Positions 45,550 to 57,541 of a DNA stretch of 64,000 nucleotides are shown here, in pieces. Source of the DNA: Shinella yambaruensis (GTDB lineage Bacteria > Pseudomonadota > Alphaproteobacteria > Rhizobiales > Rhizobiaceae); the NCBI RefSeq assembly GCF_022899355.1, contig NZ_JALJCK010000004.1, positions 1-64,000 on the forward strand, in the 5' to 3' direction. Each line of letters begins with the position of its first letter. The stretch's first letter is position 1. The translations under genes and the position numbers were made by a program. Under the pieces are notes generated by a model that did no database searches, was not told where the DNA came from, and was given only the letters and a program-made list of their open reading frames with translations.

Positions 45550-46392
45550 ATGAACCGCATCCGTCTCCTCGATCACCTCGTTCTCATGCTCGGTGTCTTC
45601 GTCATGGTCGCCCCCGTGGTGGTCGCCTTCATGACCTCCACCCACGAGGCGGCCGACATCCACCGCAACGGCCTCTCGCTTGCCTGGGGCGGCCACTTCA
45701 CCGAGACCTACAACACCGTGCTGACGCGGGAAGGCGGCTTCACCGGCAAGATCACCGGCGCGCGCATGATCTGGAACTCGCTGATCCTCGGCATCGGTTT
45801 CGCCGCCGGCAAGATCGTGCTGTCGATGCTCGCCGCCTATGCCATCGTCTATTTCCGCTTCCGGCTCGGCACGCTGTTCTTCTGGATGATCTTCACGACG
45901 CTGCTCCTGCCGCTGGAAGTGCGCATCCTTCCCTCCTACGAGGTGATGAACAAGCTCTCGCTGACGAACACCTATACCGGCCTCATCGTGCCGCTGCTGG
46001 CCTCGGCCACCGGCACCTTCTTCTTCCGCCAGTTCTTCAAGTCCGTGCCGGAGGAGCTGCTGGAGGCCGCGCGCATCGACGGCGCCGGGCCGTTCAAGTT
46101 CTTCATCGACGTGCTGGTGCCGCTCTCGCGCACCATGATCGCCGCCATCTTCATCATTATGTTCGTCTATGGCTGGAACCAGTATCTCTGGCCGACGCTG
46201 ATGACGACGGACGAGCGCTTCTTCACGCTGGTGCGCGGCATCAAGCAGATCCTGCTCGTCTGGGTGGGCTCCAACATTCCCGATTACAACGAGGCCTTTG
46301 CGCTGGCGATCCTCGCCATGCTGCCGCCGGTCATGATCGTGCTGATCTTCCAGCGGTGGTTCATCAAGGGTCTTACGGAAAGCGACAAATAG
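45550..46392 (+). CDS. ugpE: Glycerol-3-phosphate ABC transporter permease UgpE
   Basis: A 280-residue permease with six helices and the EAA loop ELLEAARIDGAGPFKFFIDV near residue 180. It forms the membrane channel with UgpA. It starts 13 bp after ugpA. Confidence 0.9.
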   Translation: MNRIRLLDHLVLMLGVFVMVAPVVVAFMTSTHEAADIHRNGLSLAWGGHFTETYNTVLTREGGFTGKITGARMIWNSLILGIGFAAGKIVLSMLAAYAIVYFRFRLGTLFFWMIFTTLLLPLEVRILPSYEVMNKLSLTNTYTGLIVPLLASATGTFFFRQFFKSVPEELLEAARIDGAGPFKFFIDVLVPLSRTMIAAIFIIMFVYGWNQYLWPTLMTTDERFFTLVRGIKQILLVWVGSNIPDYNEAFALAILAMLPPVMIVLIFQRWFIKGLTESDK

Positions 46393-46404
46393 GAGGCTCG
46401 TCCC

Positions 46405-47519
<1,115 letters not shown>

Positions 47520-47523
<4 letters not shown>

Positions 47524-48512
47524 TCCGCACCACCGTCGACAGACTGACCGCCCCTACTCCGGCGGAGCGCATGGCGATAGCCGATCTCGAAAAATCCATC
47601 TCCGCGCACGATGCCCGCATGGCGCAGCTTGCCTGCATGAACGCGGTGGAGAAAGGCGGCCGGGCCGAACGCACCGAACCGCTGCCCTTCCCCTTCACCG
47701 TCGCCGCCTGGAACCTCGAACGCTGCCTCTTCCCGCTCGAAAGCGCCGAACATCTCGGCGCCACCGGTGCCGAGATCGTTCTGCTCTCCGAGATGGACGA
47801 CGGCATGGCCCGCACGCGCCAGCGCCACACCACGGCCGAGGTCGCCGGCGATCTCGGCATGGCCTATCTCTACGGCGTCGAGTTCATCGAGCTCGGCCTC
47901 GGCTCGGATACGGAGCTGGAATTCTGCAAGGACCGGTTCAACCGCCGCGGCCTGCACGGCAATGGCCTCATGGCCACCGTGCCGCTGCACGCGGCCTTCC
48001 TGCTGCGGCTGGAGGGCGAGCGCCTCTGGTTCATGGGCGAGGTCGACCAGCCGCGCCTCGGCGAGCGCATGGCGATCGGCGCCGCCGTCAACACGGAGGC
48101 CGGCCCGCTCGTTCTCGTCTCCACCCATTTCGAAAGCGCCACGACGGCCGCCTATCGCGAATGCCAGATGGTCGGCCTTATCGACGCCCTCGATGCGGCC
48201 TTCCCCGGCCACCCCGTCCTCATCGGCGGTGATCTCAACACCGGCAACCATGCCGGCGGCGACTTCGAGGCGGAAGGGCTTTTCGCCCGCGCGGCCGAGC
48301 GCGGCTTCACCCGCCATGGCGGTCCGCTGGACAGGATGACGACACGCCCGAGCCTCATCACGCGCTGGCCGGAACGGGCCATGAAGCTCGACTGGTTCTT
48401 CTCGCGCGGCCTTGCGGTTTCCGATACGCGCATCGTGCCCTCGCTCGATCCTTCCGGCCGTCCGCTCTCCGACCACGACCTCATCACCTGCCGGATCGAC
48501 GGCTTCGCCTGA
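47520..48512 (+). CDS. EEP-family phosphohydrolase at the end of the ugp operon
   Basis: A 330-residue protein whose ATG overlaps the ugpC stop (ATGA). Family motifs are [10 protein letters not shown] near residue 62, LLSEMDDGM (metal Glu), [11 protein letters not shown] (Asp-Asn) and LSDHDLITC (His). No signal peptide is seen. In E. coli the operon ends with the unrelated diesterase ugpQ; this EEP enzyme may play the equivalent role of splitting imported glycerophosphodiesters or other phosphoesters. That is inferred from position only. Confidence 0.82.
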
Positions 48513-48584
48513 CCCCGCGCGAGGCCCGTTGCCATCGTGCCGCCCGCACCCTAAATGTGTCGGGCATTCCTGAGGGGACTTTTC

Positions 48585-49529
48585 ATGGCAAAGATCAAGA
48601 ACGTCGCGGTCCAGATGGACCATGTGTCGACCATCAGCATCGCCGGCGATTCCACCTTCGCCATGAGCCTGGAGGCGCAGAACCGGGGCTACAGGCTGTT
48701 CCACTACACGCCCGACCGCCTCAGCCTGCGCGACGGCAAGGTCTATGCCGCCGTCGAGCCGATGGAACTGCGCGACGTCAAGGGCGACCACTATACGCTC
48801 GGCGCGCCCGAGCGCGTCGACCTCTCGACGATGGACGTGGTGCTCCTGCGCCAGGACCCGCCCTTCGACATGTCCTACATCACCTCGACGCATCTCCTGG
48901 AGCGCATCCACCCCAGGACGCTTGTCGTCAACGACCCCGCCTGGGTGCGCAACTCGCCGGAGAAGATCTTCGTCACCGAATTCGCCGACCTCATGCCGGC
49001 AACGCTGATCACGCGCGATCCCGCCGAAATCCGCCGTTTCCGCGAGGAGATGGGCGACATGATCCTGAAGCCGCTCTACGGCAATGGCGGTGCCGGTGTC
49101 TTCCATTCCACAAAGGACGACCGCAACCTTTCCTCGCTGCTCGAAATGTTCGGCCAGATGTTCCGCGAACCCTTCATCGCCCAGCAATACCTGCCGGACG
49201 TGCGCAAGGGCGACAAGCGCATCCTGCTCGTCGACGGCGAGCCGGTCGGCGCCATCAACCGCGTGCCTGCCGAACACGACGCCCGCTCCAACATGCATGC
49301 CGGCGGCCGCCCGGAGCCGACGGAGCTGACGGCCCGCGAAAAGGAGATCTGCACCCGCATCGGCCCGGCGCTGCGCGAGCGCGGCTTCCTCTTCGTCGGC
49401 ATCGACGTCATCGGCGACTACATGACCGAGATCAACGTGACCTCCCCGACCGGCATTCGGGAAGTCAGGAAATTCGGCGGCACCGACATCTCCGCCCTGC
49501 TGTGGGACGCCATCGAAAGCAAGCGCTGA
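48585..49529 (+). CDS. gshB: Glutathione synthetase
   Basis: A 314-residue ATP-grasp enzyme joining gamma-glutamylcysteine and glycine. Characteristic segments are [19 protein letters not shown] near residue 88, [15 protein letters not shown] near residue 158 and [19 protein letters not shown] near residue 270. The ATG at 48585 follows GAGGGGA. It probably once followed yraN directly. Confidence 0.95.
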   Translation: MAKIKNVAVQMDHVSTISIAGDSTFAMSLEAQNRGYRLFHYTPDRLSLRDGKVYAAVEPMELRDVKGDHYTLGAPERVDLSTMDVVLLRQDPPFDMSYITSTHLLERIHPRTLVVNDPAWVRNSPEKIFVTEFADLMPATLITRDPAEIRRFREEMGDMILKPLYGNGGAGVFHSTKDDRNLSSLLEMFGQMFREPFIAQQYLPDVRKGDKRILLVDGEPVGAINRVPAEHDARSNMHAGGRPEPTELTAREKEICTRIGPALRERGFLFVGIDVIGDYMTEINVTSPTGIREVRKFGGTDISALLWDAIESKR

Positions 49530-49558
49530 GCGTCTTGCGGCCCGCCCCGGAGGGTTTT

Positions 49559-49587
49559 GCGGGACGTTCCGTTCGCGAACGTCCCGC
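49559..49587. terminator. Terminator-like hairpin after gshB
   Basis: GCGGGACGTTC (49559-49569) and GAACGTCCCGC (49577-49587) form a perfect 11-bp stem with a 7-base loop, 29 bp past the gshB stop. Only a weak T-rich stretch follows. Confidence 0.6.
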
Positions 49588-49794
49588 CTTCGTTCCGCAA
49601 ATGCAACCGGCTGCAACCGGCGCGCGGAAAATTCTCTCGCAGGTTCTATGATTGTTCTTGTTTCATTCCGGATTCCATGCCAGATTTGCAGATGCAACCC
49701 AGGGGCGGGTGCAGGGGACGTTTTCGGCGAAAACGTGTCGCGGTAGCCTTGCGCCGAGAATGGCGCAGCGCCGCGGGAACGGGCGGAGGCAATC

Positions 49795-51327
49795 ATGGTG
49801 GCGCGGGTCGGGACGATCGCATTCCAGGGCATCGAGGGCGTGCCCGTCGACGTGCAGGTCATGGTGGCGCCCGGCAAGGTGGGCATGCAGATCGTCGGCC
49901 TGCCGGACAAGGCGGTCGCCGAAAGCCGCGAGCGTGTGCAGGCGGCCCTGCATGCCTCCGGCCTTTCGCTGCCGCCGAAGCGCGTGACGGTCAATCTCGC
50001 CCCCGCGGACCTGCCGAAGGAAGGCAGCCACTACGACCTTGCCATCGCGCTCGGCCTGATGATGGCGCTCGGCGCCGTGCCGGGCGATGCGCTGGAGGAC
50101 TTTGTCGTCATCGGCGAGCTGAACCTCGACGGGACGATCGCCGCCGTCGCCGGGGCGCTGCCCGCCGCCATGGGGGCGAACGCGCTCGGCAAGGGGCTGA
50201 TCTGCCCGGCGGAAAACGGCGCGGAAGCCGCCTGGGCCGGCAGCGGCCTCGATATCCTGGCGCCGCGCAGCCTGATTGCGCTCGCCAATCATTTCAAGGG
50301 AACGCAGGTCCTGTCCCGGCCGGCGCCGGCAATCCGGGCGGCGGCGGCGGACCTGCCGGACCTTGCCGATATCCGCGGCCAGGAAAGCGCCAAGCGGGCG
50401 CTGGAAGTGGCGGCGGCCGGCAACCACAATCTGCTGATGGTCGGCCCGCCGGGCTCGGGAAAGTCCATGCTGGCCGCGCGCCTTGCCGCCATCCTGCCGC
50501 CGCTCTCGCCGCGGGAGCTGCTGGAGGTCTCGATGATCCATTCCATCGCCGGCCAGCTTTCCGGCGGCCGGCTGTCGGATCGCCGGCCCTTCCGCGCGCC
50601 GCATCATTCCGCCACCATGGCCGCGCTCGTCGGCGGCGGGTCGCGGGCAAGGCCGGGCGAGGTCTCGCTGGCCCATAACGGCGTGCTCTTCCTCGACGAG
50701 CTGCCGGAATTCTCGCCCCAGGCGCTCGATGCGCTGCGCCAGCCGCTCGAGACCGGGGAATGCATCATCGCCCGGGCGAACCACCGGGTGAGCTATCCCG
50801 CCGCCATGCAGCTCGTCGCGGCGATGAACCCCTGCCGCTGCGGCATGGCGGGCGAACCCGGCCGGACCTGCGCCCGCGGCCCGCGCTGCATGAGCGACTA
50901 CCAGGCCCGCATTTCCGGCCCGCTGATGGATCGCATCGACATCCGCATCGACGTGCCGGCCGTCTCCGCGACGGATCTCATCCGCCCGATGGCCGCCGAG
51001 GCCAGCGAGACCGTCGCCCGCCGCGTCGCCCGTGCCCGTGCCCTGCAGGTCGACCGTTTCGCCCGGCTCGGCATGGCCTCCGTCACCAGCAATGCGCGCG
51101 CCTCGACCGCGCTCGTCGAAAAGGTGGCGGAGCCCGATCCCGGCGGTCTCCAGCTCCTGCGCGATGCGGCGGAGAAGATGCATTTCTCCGCGCGCGGCTA
51201 CCATCGCATCCTCAAGGTCGCCCGCACGCTCGCCGATCTCGACGAGGCGCCGGTCGTCGGCCGCATCCATCTGGCGGAGGCGATCTCCTATCGCATCGCC
51301 GGCGAGCGGCTCTCCGCGGCGGCGTGA
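49795..51327 (+). CDS. comM: YifB/ComM-family Mg-chelatase-like AAA ATPase
   Basis: A 510-residue protein. An N-terminal ChlI-like domain (GIEGVPVDVQVMVAPGKVGM) is followed by the AAA motor: Walker A GPPGSGKSMLAARL near residue 217, Walker B VLFLDELPEF near residue 300, MNPCRCGM near residue 343 and a C-terminal lid domain. ComM promotes branch migration during natural transformation. It is preceded by a 265-bp gap holding the gshB terminator. Confidence 0.9.
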   Translation: MVARVGTIAFQGIEGVPVDVQVMVAPGKVGMQIVGLPDKAVAESRERVQAALHASGLSLPPKRVTVNLAPADLPKEGSHYDLAIALGLMMALGAVPGDALEDFVVIGELNLDGTIAAVAGALPAAMGANALGKGLICPAENGAEAAWAGSGLDILAPRSLIALANHFKGTQVLSRPAPAIRAAAADLPDLADIRGQESAKRALEVAAAGNHNLLMVGPPGSGKSMLAARLAAILPPLSPRELLEVSMIHSIAGQLSGGRLSDRRPFRAPHHSATMAALVGGGSRARPGEVSLAHNGVLFLDELPEFSPQALDALRQPLETGECIIARANHRVSYPAAMQLVAAMNPCRCGMAGEPGRTCARGPRCMSDYQARISGPLMDRIDIRIDVPAVSATDLIRPMAAEASETVARRVARARALQVDRFARLGMASVTSNARASTALVEKVAEPDPGGLQLLRDAAEKMHFSARGYHRILKVARTLADLDEAPVVGRIHLAEAISYRIAGERLSAAA

Positions 51328-51441
51328 GTTTTCGGGAAGAAGGCAGTGGTCCCGCCGAAGGAGAGTGAGAGCGTGGGCCTGGTATGCCGATGCCGTGTGC
51401 GGGCATGACTGAGGCTTGCCGATCGGGCACGGACGAACGGT

Positions 51442-52008
51442 TCACCTGCCGGCGGGCGGTCCCGCGGGGTCCTTGCAGACGGCTTCGATGCGGTGTTCGT
51501 CCGGATCGATGATGAAGGCGGCATAGTAGGTCGGGCCGTAGGGGAGGCGCAGTCCGGGCGCGCCGTTGTCGCGCCCGCCCGCGGCAAGGGCGGCCCGATG
51601 GAAGGCATCGACCGCGCCGCGGCTCGGTGCGGCAAAAGCGATGTGGAAGCCCGGCCCCGGCGCGGCGGCGGCCGTGCCGTGATCCTTCAGGCAGGGCTTG
51701 TCGCCGCCGCCGGGCGGGCCGCAGCCGATGGCCTGGCCCGGCTCGCCGCGGCGGATATCCGACCAGACCCGCGCGTAGCCAAGCAGCGCAAGAACCGCGT
51801 CATAGAACGCGGCCGCGCGAAGAATGTCGCAAACGCCGAGGGAAAGGTGATGAGAGAGGGAGCTGGGAACGGCCCGCCATGCGCACGGCGCGGCGGGCCG
51901 GAGGGCGTCAGCCGCCGAGGCCTTCGAAGAGCGCGGTGGAAAGATAGCGCTATAGAACGCGGCCGCGCGAAGAATGTCGCAAACGCCGAGGGAAAGGTGA
52001 TGCAGCAT
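51442..52008 (-). CDS. VOC-family (glyoxalase-like) protein with duplicated N-terminus
   Basis: A 188-residue frame. Residues 52-188 are a normal VOC domain (HHLSLGVCDILRAAAFYDAV...YYAAFIIDPDEHRIEAVCKD). Residues 1-50 repeat the first segment (MLHHLSLGVCDILRAAAFYS) and then read through a copy of the cysK 3' end in frame. In the proximal copy the original ATGCTG has become CTCTCT, so only the distal copy still has an ATG. Translation therefore probably starts at 52008 and adds 50 residues. Substrate unknown. Confidence 0.7.
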   Translation of the reverse strand: MLHHLSLGVCDILRAAAFYSAIFPPRSSKASAADALRPAAPCAWRAVPSSLSHHLSLGVCDILRAAAFYDAVLALLGYARVWSDIRRGEPGQAIGCGPPGGGDKPCLKDHGTAAAAPGPGFHIAFAAPSRGAVDAFHRAALAAGGRDNGAPGLRLPYGPTYYAAFIIDPDEHRIEAVCKDPAGPPAGR

Positions 52009-52062
52009 GAGGGGGGGCCAGGAACGGCCCGCCGCGCGCGCGGCGCAGCGGGCCGGAGAGCG

Positions 52063-53031
<969 letters not shown>

Positions 53032-53136
53032 CGGGTGCTCCCTCGGTTCTTGTTCCGCAAAAGATAGGAGCGAATGGCGCCGGAGACGAGTCCGGATTTC
53101 GCGACAAAAGCGCCGAAAGCGGAATAATCCCGCACT

Positions 53137-53237
53137 GAGAGCAATTCCGGCAAAAGGGTGCAGCGGTTTTGCGCCCGGACGTGCGCGGGAACAAACAGAT
53201 AGAGCGTTTTCGCGATTTCAGGAAAAGCGGAAACGCT
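53137..53237. repeat. Dispersed palindromic repeat, copy 3 (full length)
   Basis: AGAGCAATTCCGGCAAAAG to GGAAACGCTAG, same order of modules as copy 1. It fills the gap between cysK and the LysE gene. Confidence 0.75.
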
Positions 53238-53261
53238 AGCGGCGCAAAACCGGATGGTCCT

Positions 53262-53879
53262 TCACGCCGCGCGGGTCGCGATATAGGCGGCGGTGCCGGC
53301 GAGAATGCCGGCGGCGACCCGGTTCATCCGCTGCAGCGCCTTCGGCTGCCTGAGGAGAAGCCGGGCGCGCGAGGCGAGCGCGATATAGGGCACGAGCACG
53401 ACGATGAGCACCACGAAGGTCGCGGCAAGCAGCATGCCGTAGTCCTCGAGGCCGATCGCCTCGAGATCGACCAAGGTCGGCACCAGCGCGACGTAGAACA
53501 GCATGGTTTTCGGATTGCCGAGCGTCACGAACAGGCCGGAGAGAAACGATAGGGTCATGCTCGTCGAGGCGCGCGCCTCGATATCCTGCGGGATGAGGCC
53601 GCTCGTCCAGAGTTTCCAGGCGATGTAGCCGAGATAGAGCGCGCCGGCGATCTTGATCAGCATGAAGGTCGTGGTGAAGGTCTGGGCGATGAAGGCAAGG
53701 CCGAGGATGACCGCCGTCAGGTAGATCATGTCGCCGAGGATGAGGCCGAGGCCCATGAAGAAGGTGGGCCGGAAACCCGAGCCGAGCGCCCGCGCGACGA
53801 TCGCCGTGATGCCGGGACCGGGAATGATGGCGGCGATGAACAGGGCACCGCAATAGGCAAGCAGGACGGCGACGGTCAT
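53262..53879 (-). CDS. LysE/RhtB-family amino acid exporter
   Basis: A 205-residue protein with about six helices; the N-terminal IIPGPGITAIVARALGSG holds the family PGP motif and LGNPKTMLFYVAL the second signature. Such proteins export amino acids or homoserine-like compounds. The ATG at 53879 has TTGGAG upstream; longer starts would read into a repeat copy. Confidence 0.85.
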   Translation of the reverse strand: MTVAVLLAYCGALFIAAIIPGPGITAIVARALGSGFRPTFFMGLGLILGDMIYLTAVILGLAFIAQTFTTTFMLIKIAGALYLGYIAWKLWTSGLIPQDIEARASTSMTLSFLSGLFVTLGNPKTMLFYVALVPTLVDLEAIGLEDYGMLLAATFVVLIVVLVPYIALASRARLLLRQPKALQRMNRVAAGILAGTAAYIATRAA

Positions 53880-54227
53880 GACGGACTCCAAGGGACCGCG
53901 CTTTTCTAGCGCAATTCCGGCAAAAGTGCGAAGCGGTTTCGCGCCCCGAATGGCGCAAGACGAAAGCGCATCGCGCCCTGCGGTTTGCCGGCGCGCTATC
54001 TCGGCCAGCCCGTCAGGCAGGCGCTCCGCCTCGGTTCGCGCGGCGCCTTCGACATGCGGGCGTCGCCGCACGACGGAACGCGAAAACTCTTCCTCACGGG
54101 GTTTCCTGCCGGTCTTCTTGACCCCGGATCGGCCTTCCGGCCAGCGCCATCGCCCCCTGCTTACCACCCGGCCGCGCTGGCTTGTTCACACGGCGCCGGG
54201 TGATGGACACGCTGCTGGCGCCGCTGG
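53880..54227. other. Intergenic region with partial repeat copy 4
   Basis: 53907-53955 is a partial copy of the dispersed repeat (AGCGCAATTCCGGCAAAAGT, then AAGCGGTTTCGCGCCCC). The rest is GC-rich and open in several frames, but none has a convincing start, ribosome-binding site or family match. Confidence 0.5.
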
Positions 54228-55115
54228 TCAGAACGCGGCCATCGGCGCCAGCGCGAAAGGATGCTGCGGCGCGAGGTCTTCCGCCGCGCGCAGCATGAGC
54301 ACCATGTCGCCTTCGTCCGGCACGGCCGTGCCCGCCCAGACGAGGTGATCGGGCGCGAAGTGCACGGTGACGCGGGCAGGTGCGAGGTGCAGGCTCGCCA
54401 GGATGTCCGCGAGGCTCGGAATGCGCGCGCCGACGACATCGAGGAGATCGAAGCCGTCGTCCTCGCCCATCTGCCAGGCGATGACGGCCTTCGCCTCTTC
54501 CATCAGGTCGAGCCTGAGGTCCGGCATCAGTGCGGCGTTGAACAGGAACATTTCCTTCTGCCGGAGCGGCGCGAAGCGATCGGACACCGGCCGGCGGCCA
54601 TCGAGCAGGCGGTCGAGCAGCGTCAGGTCGGCCTCGCTGCCGATATCGAGCCGCCGGAGCGGCCCGTCCCGTCCGCCTGCCGGTGCCGGGCCGGAGAAAC
54701 GATGCTGCGCCAGCGTGCGAAAGCCGTGGCGATGGTAGAGGTCCGGTGTATCGGTCAGAAGCGCGACGGCCTCGAACCCTTCCGCATCGCAGTGCCGGAG
54801 CGCCGCTTCCATGACATCGCGATAGAGCCCCTTGCCGCGGTATTCCGGCCGCACGGCGCCCGATTGCAGGCCCGCGGCGCGCACGAAGGTGCCGTTTACG
54901 ACAAGGGGCAGGGAAAACGCGCTGATATTGGCGACACAGAGGCCGGCATCGTCGAACCAGGCGAAGGGCATGCTCGTCGGGTCCGGTCCGCCGAGCCGGT
55001 CCATCACCGTCACGTCGATGCCGAAGATGTCTTCGAGGAGGTCGGCAAGCGCCCGCCAGGCGGCGCCGTCGCCGAAATAGTCCGAGCGGAAGGAAAGGCC
55101 CTTGCGGTCGGGCAT
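54228..55115 (-). CDS. GNAT-family N-acetyltransferase
   Basis: A 295-residue protein. The acetyl-CoA-binding core is GLQSGAVRPEYRGKGLYRDV near residue 90 with the RGKG turn, then DLYHRHGF. The C-terminal third (about residues 170-295) is an extra domain like that of Eis/SCP2-type acetyltransferases. Substrate unknown. It starts four bases after the dut stop, so both are in one operon. Confidence 0.8.
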   Translation of the reverse strand: MPDRKGLSFRSDYFGDGAAWRALADLLEDIFGIDVTVMDRLGGPDPTSMPFAWFDDAGLCVANISAFSLPLVVNGTFVRAAGLQSGAVRPEYRGKGLYRDVMEAALRHCDAEGFEAVALLTDTPDLYHRHGFRTLAQHRFSGPAPAGGRDGPLRRLDIGSEADLTLLDRLLDGRRPVSDRFAPLRQKEMFLFNAALMPDLRLDLMEEAKAVIAWQMGEDDGFDLLDVVGARIPSLADILASLHLAPARVTVHFAPDHLVWAGTAVPDEGDMVLMLRAAEDLAPQHPFALAPMAAF

Positions 55116-55119
55116 GGCC

Positions 55120-55593
55120 CTAGCGCACGCCGGTGGAGCCGAAACCGCCGGCGCCACGGGTGGTCTCGCCCGCCGTCTCCACCTCGCGCACGGCGACCTG
55201 CGTGACCGGCGCGATCACCATCTGCGCGATGCGCATGCCGCGTTCGATGACGAAGGGCTCCTCGCCGAGATTGACGAGCAGCACCTTCACCTCGCCGCGA
55301 TAGTCGCTGTCGATCGTGCCGGGCGTGTTGAGGCAGGTGATGCCGTTCTTGAAGGCGAGGCCGGAGCGGGGGCGGACCTGTCCCTCGTAGCCGGCCGGGA
55401 TCTCGAAGACGAAACCGGTCGGCACCAGGGCGCGCTGGCCGGGCGGCAGCGTCAGCGGCTGGTCTTCCGCCACGGCGGCGCGCAGGTCCATGCCGGCGGC
55501 GCCACCGGTCTCGTAGGCGGGAAGCGCGATGCCCGCGCCATGCGGCAGGCGGAGAAGGCAGAGCGTGGGCTGGGTGGGGGCATGTGCGTTCAT
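55120..55593 (-). CDS. dut: dUTP diphosphatase
   Basis: A 157-residue trimeric dUTPase. All five motifs are present: [50 protein letters not shown] and the C-terminal arginine-glycine arm [10 protein letters not shown]. It removes dUTP and supplies dUMP for thymidylate synthesis. It is divergent from prfC. Confidence 0.95.
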   Translation of the reverse strand: MNAHAPTQPTLCLLRLPHGAGIALPAYETGGAAGMDLRAAVAEDQPLTLPPGQRALVPTGFVFEIPAGYEGQVRPRSGLAFKNGITCLNTPGTIDSDYRGEVKVLLVNLGEEPFVIERGMRIAQMVIAPVTQVAVREVETAGETTRGAGGFGSTGVR

Positions 55594-55686
55594 GCGCCCA
55601 TAAGCCGGCCGCAGTCCCGCCCCGTCAATTGCATCTTCCCGGCGGAGGCTGTAAAGACCGCGGCAACTCACAGGATATTGCAGAAA

Positions 55687-57267
55687 ATGGCCGAAACCCT
55701 TGCAGAGGCGGTCTCCCGCCGCCGCACCTTCGCGATCATCGCGCACCCGGACGCCGGTAAGACCACCCTCACGGAAAAGCTGCTGCTTTTCGGCGGTGCC
55801 ATCCAGCTCGCCGGCGAAGTGAAGGCGAAGAAGGACCGCATCCAGACCCGCTCGGACTGGATGAAGATCGAGCGTGAACGCGGCATCTCCGTCGTCACCT
55901 CGGTGATGACCTTCGAATATGACGGCAACGTCTTCAACATTCTCGATACGCCCGGCCACGAGGACTTCGCCGACGACACCTACCGCACGCTGACGGCGGT
56001 GGATGCGGCCGTCATGGTCATCGACGCCGCCAAGGGCATCGAGCCGCGCACGTTGAAGCTGTTCGAGGTCTGCCGCCTGCGCGACATCCCGATCATCACC
56101 TTCGTCAACAAGATGGACCGCGAAAGCCGCGATCCGTTCGAAATCCTCGACGAGGTGGAGGAGAAGCTGGCGCTCGACACCGCCCCGGTCACCTGGCCGG
56201 TCGGCCGCTCGAAGACCTTCTGCGGCTCCTATCACCTGGCCGACCGTACCTTTCGCGGCTCGGACACGCAGGTGCAGCCGACGAGGATCGACGACCCGGC
56301 GGTGGTGGCGAAGAACCTGCCGGAAAACGAGCGGGCCGCCTTTACCGAGGAGCTGGAGCTCGCCCGCGAGGCCTGCCGGCCCTACGACCAGGAAGCTTTC
56401 CTCGAAGGGCACATGACGCCGGTCTTCTTCGGCTCGGCGCTTCGCAATTTCGGCGTTCGCGACCTCATCGACGCGCTCGGCGCCTTCGCGCCGCCGCCGC
56501 GCGACCAGGTGGCGGACGTGCGCAAGGTGCATGCCTCGGAAGACAAGATGACGGCCTTCGTCTTCAAGATCCAGGCGAACATGGACCCGAACCATCGCGA
56601 CCGCATCGCCTTCGCCCGCGTCTGTTCCGGCATGCTGGAGCGCGGCATGAAGGTGCGCCTTGCCCGCACGGGCAAGACGATCGGCCTTTCGGCCCCGCAG
56701 TTCTTCTTCGCCTCGCAGCGCCAGCTCGCCGATACGGCCTATGCCGGCGACGTGGTGGGTATCCCCAACCACGGCACGCTCCGGATCGGCGACACGCTGA
56801 CGGAAGGCGAGGCGCTGGTCTTTGAAGGCGTGCCGAACTTCGCGCCGGAAATCCTGCGCCGCGTGCGCCTGGAGGACGCGATGAAGGCCAAGAAGCTGAA
56901 GGAAGCGCTCCAGCAGATGGCGGAGGAGGGCGTCGTGCAGCTCTTCTCGCCGGAAGACGGCTCGCCCGCCATCGTCGGCGTCGTCGGTGCGCTGCAGCTC
57001 GACGTGTTGAAGGAGCGGCTTTCGGCGGAATACGGCCTGCCCGTCTCCTTCGAAATGTCGCGCTTTTCCGTCTGCCGCTGGATCTCGTCGGACAGCGCGG
57101 CGGAGCTGGACAAGTTCGTCACCCAGCGCCGCGGCGATATCGCCCGCGACCTCGACGGCGACCCGGTCTTCCTGGCGCAGGATGCCTTCTCGCTGCGCTA
57201 CGAGGCGGAACGCTATCCGGCGATCAAGATGGTCGCCATCAAGGAATACCACGTCACCAAGGCTTGA
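55687..57267 (+). CDS. prfC: Peptide chain release factor 3
   Basis: A 526-residue translational GTPase that recycles RF1/RF2. G1 [15 protein letters not shown]3 DTPGHEDF and G4 NKMD are complete, followed by domains II and III. The ATG at 55687 has only a weak ribosome-binding site (AGGA). Length is normal for RF3. Confidence 0.95.
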   Translation: MAETLAEAVSRRRTFAIIAHPDAGKTTLTEKLLLFGGAIQLAGEVKAKKDRIQTRSDWMKIERERGISVVTSVMTFEYDGNVFNILDTPGHEDFADDTYRTLTAVDAAVMVIDAAKGIEPRTLKLFEVCRLRDIPIITFVNKMDRESRDPFEILDEVEEKLALDTAPVTWPVGRSKTFCGSYHLADRTFRGSDTQVQPTRIDDPAVVAKNLPENERAAFTEELELAREACRPYDQEAFLEGHMTPVFFGSALRNFGVRDLIDALGAFAPPPRDQVADVRKVHASEDKMTAFVFKIQANMDPNHRDRIAFARVCSGMLERGMKVRLARTGKTIGLSAPQFFFASQRQLADTAYAGDVVGIPNHGTLRIGDTLTEGEALVFEGVPNFAPEILRRVRLEDAMKAKKLKEALQQMAEEGVVQLFSPEDGSPAIVGVVGALQLDVLKERLSAEYGLPVSFEMSRFSVCRWISSDSAAELDKFVTQRRGDIARDLDGDPVFLAQDAFSLRYEAERYPAIKMVAIKEYHVTKA

Positions 57268-57302
57268 GCGGGCGGGTTGCTTGCCCACGATTTAATCCGC
57301 CA

Positions 57303-57328
57303 CCTTTTCCCCGCTCTCGGGGAAAAGG
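57303..57328. terminator. Hairpin after prfC
   Basis: CCTTTTCCCC and GGGGAAAAGG form a perfect 10-bp stem with a 6-base loop, 35 bp after the prfC stop. No U-run follows; it may be a terminator or a small palindromic repeat. Confidence 0.45.
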
Positions 57329-57411
57329 ATGCATGGCGCCGGTGGCAAACGCGCCGCGACGCCACTTTCGGCGTGACAGGCGCCGCGTCATTTGCGAAAA
57401 TCCGTTCAAGA

Positions 57412-57486
57412 CAGGGGCGTCCGCCGGAAGGCGGGCTGAGAAGCACCCTTTGAACCTGAACCGGATCATGCCGGCGGAGGGAGTCG
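57412..57486 (+). promoter_or_regulatory. TPP riboswitch (THI element)
   Basis: The conserved THI-box order is clear: AGGGGCG, then CTGAGAAGCACCC, GAACCTGAACCGGATCATG and CCGGCGGAGGGAG. This is the thiamine-pyrophosphate aptamer. It ends 55 bp before the thiD ATG, with a C/G-rich stretch that can mask the AAGGAGG site, so it probably shuts off thiD translation or transcription when TPP is high. Confidence 0.93.
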
Positions 57487-57541
57487 AACGGGTGCCGCAT
57501 CGCCGCCACCCCGAGGCCGCCCCTGCCGGGAAGGAGGCGAG

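Noticed and set aside
53985-54203. 72-codon plus-strand frame between LysE and GNAT genes
   Set aside because: No convincing start signal and no recognisable family; the GC-rich sequence is open in several frames.
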